Assembly (NCBI GenBank): GCA_028701435.1
Contig: JAQVQT010000069.1
Span: 1,546 to 9,127, forward strand
Source: Smithellaceae bacterium
Lineage (GTDB): Bacteria > Desulfobacterota > Syntrophia > Syntrophales > Smithellaceae
DNA length: 7,582 nt
Direction: 5' to 3'
The notes under the pieces were generated by a model that saw nothing but the letters and a program-made list of their open reading frames with translations, ran no database searches and was not told where the DNA came from. Below, one piece after another: positions 5,499-7,582 of the stretch; the stretch's first letter is position 1, and each line of letters starts with the position of its first letter. The position numbers were made by a program, and so were the translations under genes.

Positions 5499-5623
5499 GT
5501 CAGTTTCTTTTTAAGAAGGACATATTGTTGAAAATATTGTGAGTTTATGCGGATTCCGGCCTTTGTGATGGTTATCGTCGGGTAGGCTTCGATGGTCACG
5601 ATATTGCCTTTGAGGCCTTGGTT
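5480..5623 (-). other. Short open frame upstream of the anchor gene, uncertain
   Basis: A minus-strand frame opens after TGA (5626-5624) and closes at TGA (5479-5477), overlapping the start of the signal-peptide gene in another frame. It has no ATG. It reads protein-like (GNIVTIEAYPTITITKAG), which could be a decayed adhesin passenger, or chance translation of a palindrome half-site. The surrounding 169-bp gap (5499-5667) holds nothing else I can support. Confidence 0.2.
5551..5560. repeat. Possible solo half-site of the GTCAT/CCAG palindrome
   Basis: GGATTCCGGC is identical to one arm of the palindrome at 7479-7505. The matching arm is absent here. This may be a degenerate relic or coincidence. 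Confidence 0.2.
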
Positions 5624-5667
5624 TCACATGGGAGACGGCAAATAAGTGCAAGCATAATGAGAAGAGA

Positions 5668-6999
5668 TTACCGGGGCATGTTCAGCTTTGCGTTCAACCG
5701 TTTCAAACGATGCGACAGAGAGTCTCTTTCATCTTCTGGAAAAAGGTTGTTACCGGCCAGTGCGTTTTCAATAATAGCTTTGGCCTGCCCGTAATCCCTG
5801 GCGCGATGCTCCAGATATTTGGCGAGCTCCGAGACGGGATAGAATTCAATCGGATCGCAGGCGGCCATCTGCCGCCAGATTCGGACGGCTTCGTCCATCC
5901 GGCCGGTGCGTTTGCAGAGGTTCGCAAGGTTTTTCTTGGAGGCCGGCGACAGCTCGGCGCAGGCGTCTTCCCCGAGAATCTCCAGAATTTTGTGAACGCC
6001 CGCTGTCCCCGCTTTTTTGAGCAGGAGCCTTGCCGCCGCCACGTAGTCGTCGGGATGCGCGTGCTGTTTGAGGGCCCGCGCGTTCAGAAGATCGACCAGG
6101 TGCGCGGTGAGCGTCGCCATCGAAATCACGTCCAGCCGGTTGTGTTCAAAAATATCGGCGAGCAGCCGTGGATCGCGCCTTCTCAGCCAGTCAAAATACC
6201 GCTGCGGAATTTCCCAGCCGGGAATGTCTCCTTCTCGCTCGACACCCAGGATGTCCGCTTCCAGCGTGGCCAGGCGGCAGTTTTCCAGACGGTGTCCGAG
6301 CAGCCGGCGCGCCGGATGCAGCAGATCCAGGTGAGGCAGTTCGTGAAGGCTGCTTTGCATACGGTTCAGAATGAAGCGTGTGGCGAGCAGGTTGACGTCA
6401 AAGGCTTTGCCGTTGAATGTGACCAGAAACTTTTTGTGCTCGGCGATCTCTTTTAGATAGGTCAGCGCCGCTTTTTCTTCACCGAAATCGCGCGCCAGAA
6501 TCTGCCGAATGTGAAACCGGCCTTCCTCAAACCAGCCCAGGCCGATGAGAAAGGCCATGGTGCCTGTTCCGCCGGAAAGCCCCGTGGTTTCCGTGTCCAG
6601 AAAGAGCGCATCGGAAGGGTGATAAGCGCCCAGAACCGGGTTGTTGGCCAGCATGCCGGCCGCGGTCATGTCAAAATCGAAAGCCTCGCAAATGCTGCGG
6701 TGGCCGTGGCGGCTCACGCCGGAAAGAAAACCTCCGGCCAGAAAAAAACGGCCATGCCGGTTTTCGATTTCCTCACCCTCCAGGATTTCGCAAAGCGCCC
6801 GGTTGCCGTGCGTTCTTGCTTCCTCCTGCGCCGCCCTGGCGCGCGCGGCCCCGCGGGTGACGACATTTTCAACGCGCCTTCGCAAATCGTCGATCCGGAA
6901 TTGTTTTTCCGATGGCGGAGGGACAGCCGGCATTTCATTTTGGGGCTTCGGTGAAACGCTTTCGCCCGTCAGGCGTTTTAATTTATCGATCGATTTCAT
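5668..6999 (-). CDS. YprB-type RNase H-fold exonuclease with helical C-terminal repeats
   Basis: The 443-aa protein has a DEDD-type exonuclease core. Motif I is FLDTETTGLSGGTGTMAFLI (Asp135, Glu137), motif II VTFNGKAFDVNLLATRF (Asp201), and motif III HNRLDVISMATL (His286, Asp290, H-x3-D spacing). This matches the ribonuclease-H-like proteins related to B. subtilis YprB, inferred to cut nucleic acids with two metal ions. Residues about 1-60 are polar, charged and probably disordered. Residues about 315-440 look like TPR-type helical repeats (MDEAVRIWRQMAA, DYGQAKAIIENAL), a likely partner-binding region. The usual partner is a DEAD-box YprA helicase, but none is visible on either side. The ATG at 6999 has no strong ribosome-binding site. 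No terminator is clear downstream. The cellular role is unknown; DNA repair or processing is an inference. Confidence 0.82.
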   Translation of the reverse strand: MKSIDKLKRLTGESVSPKPQNEMPAVPPPSEKQFRIDDLRRRVENVVTRGAARARAAQEEARTHGNRALCEILEGEEIENRHGRFFLAGGFLSGVSRHGHRSICEAFDFDMTAAGMLANNPVLGAYHPSDALFLDTETTGLSGGTGTMAFLIGLGWFEEGRFHIRQILARDFGEEKAALTYLKEIAEHKKFLVTFNGKAFDVNLLATRFILNRMQSSLHELPHLDLLHPARRLLGHRLENCRLATLEADILGVEREGDIPGWEIPQRYFDWLRRRDPRLLADIFEHNRLDVISMATLTAHLVDLLNARALKQHAHPDDYVAAARLLLKKAGTAGVHKILEILGEDACAELSPASKKNLANLCKRTGRMDEAVRIWRQMAACDPIEFYPVSELAKYLEHRARDYGQAKAIIENALAGNNLFPEDERDSLSHRLKRLNAKLNMPR

Positions 7000-7045
7000 A
7001 GTTTAATACCAACAAAACATCTTCAGCACACTATTTCAATTACTC

Positions 7046-7091
7046 CTGGTTGCCGGCCTTCGTAACCTGAAGGTCACAAGACCGGCATGAC
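7046..7091 (-). repeat. Palindromic repeat, copy C (long loop, diverged)
   Basis: A 10-bp stem (7051-7060 / 7078-7087, one C-A mismatch) encloses a 17-nt loop with a small nested ACC/GGT hairpin. Minus-strand reading begins GTCATGCCGG and ends CCGGCAACCAG, the scaffold of the two copies at 7146 and 7479 with a G-C pair at the variable position. Confidence 0.55.
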
Positions 7092-7145
7092 AACTTTTTC
7101 CGTACGCTAACAATCCGGAAAATATATCTCAATCCTTTAGGTTAC

Positions 7146-7172
7146 GTCATACCGGCGCAGGCCGGTATCCAG
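7146..7172 (+). repeat. Palindromic repeat, copy B
   Basis: A 27-bp unit GTC-ATACCGGC-GCAG-GCCGGTAT-CCAG with an 8-bp stem. It abuts the stop codon of the GIY-YIG gene with no gap (CCAG ends at 7172, TGA occupies 7175-7173). It matches copy A at 23 of 27 positions once A is reverse-complemented. Confidence 0.75.
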
Positions 7173-7463
7173 TCAAATAATCTCATCATATAGATCACGC
7201 CAATCGGGATTATTTTTCTCGATGAGGTTCAACTTCCACTCGCGTTTCCATTCTTTAATGTTCTTTTCTCTTTCAATCGCTGAAATCATATCGGCATGCA
7301 ATTCATACCAGACAAGAGTATGTACACGATGCCGTTTCGTAAACCCCGCCACTAAATTATTCTTATGCTCCCATATTCTTTTGATGAGATCCGATGTCAC
7401 TCCGGTATAAAGCGTTCCGTTTCTTTTGCTGGCCAAAATATAAACGGCAGGTTGTTGGGTCAT
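7173..7463 (-). CDS. Single-domain GIY-YIG endonuclease family protein
   Basis: The 96-aa product is one GIY-YIG domain of the small UvrC-N-terminus/YhbQ-like type. VYILASKRNGTLYTGVTSDL holds the paired tyrosines (Tyr8 and Tyr19, with YTG in place of YIG). Arg29 lies in LIKRIWEHK. The catalytic Glu64 lies in SAIEREKNIKEW, and the domain ends NPDWRDLYDEI. All expected catalytic positions are filled, so it may nick or cut DNA. Nothing is fused to the domain for target choice. The gene is bracketed by inverted palindromes: copy B touches the stop, and copy A ends 15 nt before the ATG. The 15-nt gap is A-rich on the coding strand and lacks a Shine-Dalgarno sequence. This context suggests a palindrome-linked mobile unit. 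Its biological function is unproven. Confidence 0.88.
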   Translation of the reverse strand: MTQQPAVYILASKRNGTLYTGVTSDLIKRIWEHKNNLVAGFTKRHRVHTLVWYELHADMISAIEREKNIKEWKREWKLNLIEKNNPDWRDLYDEII

Positions 7464-7478
7464 AATTTTTTTTGTTTT

Positions 7479-7505
7479 CTGGATTCCGGCTTCCGCCGGA
7501 ATGAC
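7479..7505 (-). repeat. Palindromic repeat, copy A
   Basis: The minus-strand reading is GTC-ATTCCGGC-GGAA-GCCGGAAT-CCAG, an 8-bp stem with a 4-nt loop (7483-7490 / 7495-7502). The CCAG end faces the GIY-YIG gene start. Its T-A pair is swapped to A-T in copy B, a compensatory change. Confidence 0.75.
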
Positions 7506-7531
7506 TATAATTAGCTGTTCTTACTGATACT

Positions 7532-7582
7532 TCACGCCTCACCCTTTAACACCAGTTCGATAATCTTCGGCACGATTTCCTT
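7532..7582 (-). CDS. C-terminus of an unidentified protein
   Basis: The last 16 codons before TGA (7534-7532) read KEIVPKIIELVLKGEA, an amphipathic helix-like tail. This frame looks more protein-like than the other two minus frames, which hit stops with less plausible residues. The gene enters from the right edge. The family cannot be named from so little. Confidence 0.4.
   Translation of the reverse strand, partial: KEIVPKIIELVLKGEA

Larger units (their letters stand above)
7146..7505 (-). mobile_element. Candidate 360-bp palindrome/GIY-YIG unit
   Basis: Copies A and B are inverted relative to each other, with GTCAT ends outward and CCAG ends inward, and they enclose only the nuclease gene with almost no spare sequence. 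The layout parallels REP palindromes bracketing RAYT transposase genes. I see no clear target-site duplication in the flanks. Calling it mobile is an inference. Confidence 0.35.

Noticed and set aside
5710..6456. 248-codon plus-strand open frame
   Set aside because: Antisense to the YprB-type gene, whose frame carries all DEDD motifs.
7046..7505. CRISPR array
   Set aside because: Three palindromes of differing length, orientation and spacing with a gene between two of them; no regular spacers or cas genes.
7137..7514. Target-site duplication TTAG around the GIY-YIG unit
   Set aside because: The TTAG copies are not adjacent to the palindrome ends, so the match is probably chance.

Overview
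The window looks like chromosomal DNA from a deltaproteobacterium-like (Desulfobacterota, possibly Syntrophaceae-type) anaerobe. This rests on gene style, a sigma-54 two-component module, a YprB-type exonuclease and GTCAT/CCAG palindromic repeats; no marker gene fixes the taxonomy. Coding density is moderate, and most genes outside the kinase/regulator pair lie on the minus strand.

Left edge (1-500): the start of leuA (2-isopropylmalate synthase) runs leftward out of the window. Its roughly 250-nt leader holds a sigma-70-type promoter, a 39-codon ORF with 10 Leu codons, an alternative 9-bp pairing and an intrinsic terminator just before leuA. Together these form a textbook-shaped leucine attenuator.

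505-4350: a ZraP-ZraS-ZraR-like envelope or metal stress module. A secreted LTxxQ (Spy/CpxP/ZraP) protein is on the minus strand behind a near-consensus sigma-54 promoter (GG-N10-GC). A membrane histidine kinase and a sigma-54-activating NtrC-type response regulator, overlapping by 4 bp, are divergent on the plus strand. The regulator carries GAFTGA, so it can plausibly activate the sigma-54 promoter next door. The kinase side shows a sigma-70-like promoter and repeated TATCCA boxes rather than a second sigma-54 promoter.

4377-5166: an AT-rich vapBC toxin-antitoxin pair (minus strand, 4-bp overlap) with a strong promoter overlapped by palindromes, insulated upstream by a 14-bp bidirectional terminator.

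5189-5667: a Sec signal peptide and a YadA-type beta-barrel anchor that lie in different frames. This is either a frameshifted mini-adhesin anchor gene or a sequencing error. A short untranslatable-looking open frame precedes it.

5668-6999: a YprB-type RNase H-fold 3'-5' exonuclease with a helical C-terminal repeat region, without a YprA helicase in view.

7046-7505: three related palindromes sharing the scaffold GTCAT-x-CCGG...CCGG-x'. Two of them, inverted, tightly bracket a 96-aa single-domain GIY-YIG nuclease gene. This 360-bp unit looks like a small palindrome-associated nuclease element, analogous in layout to REP/RAYT systems but with a GIY-YIG enzyme. The last 51 bases hold the C-terminus of an unidentified minus-strand gene. 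The two most interesting signals are the leucine attenuator and the GIY-YIG/palindrome unit.
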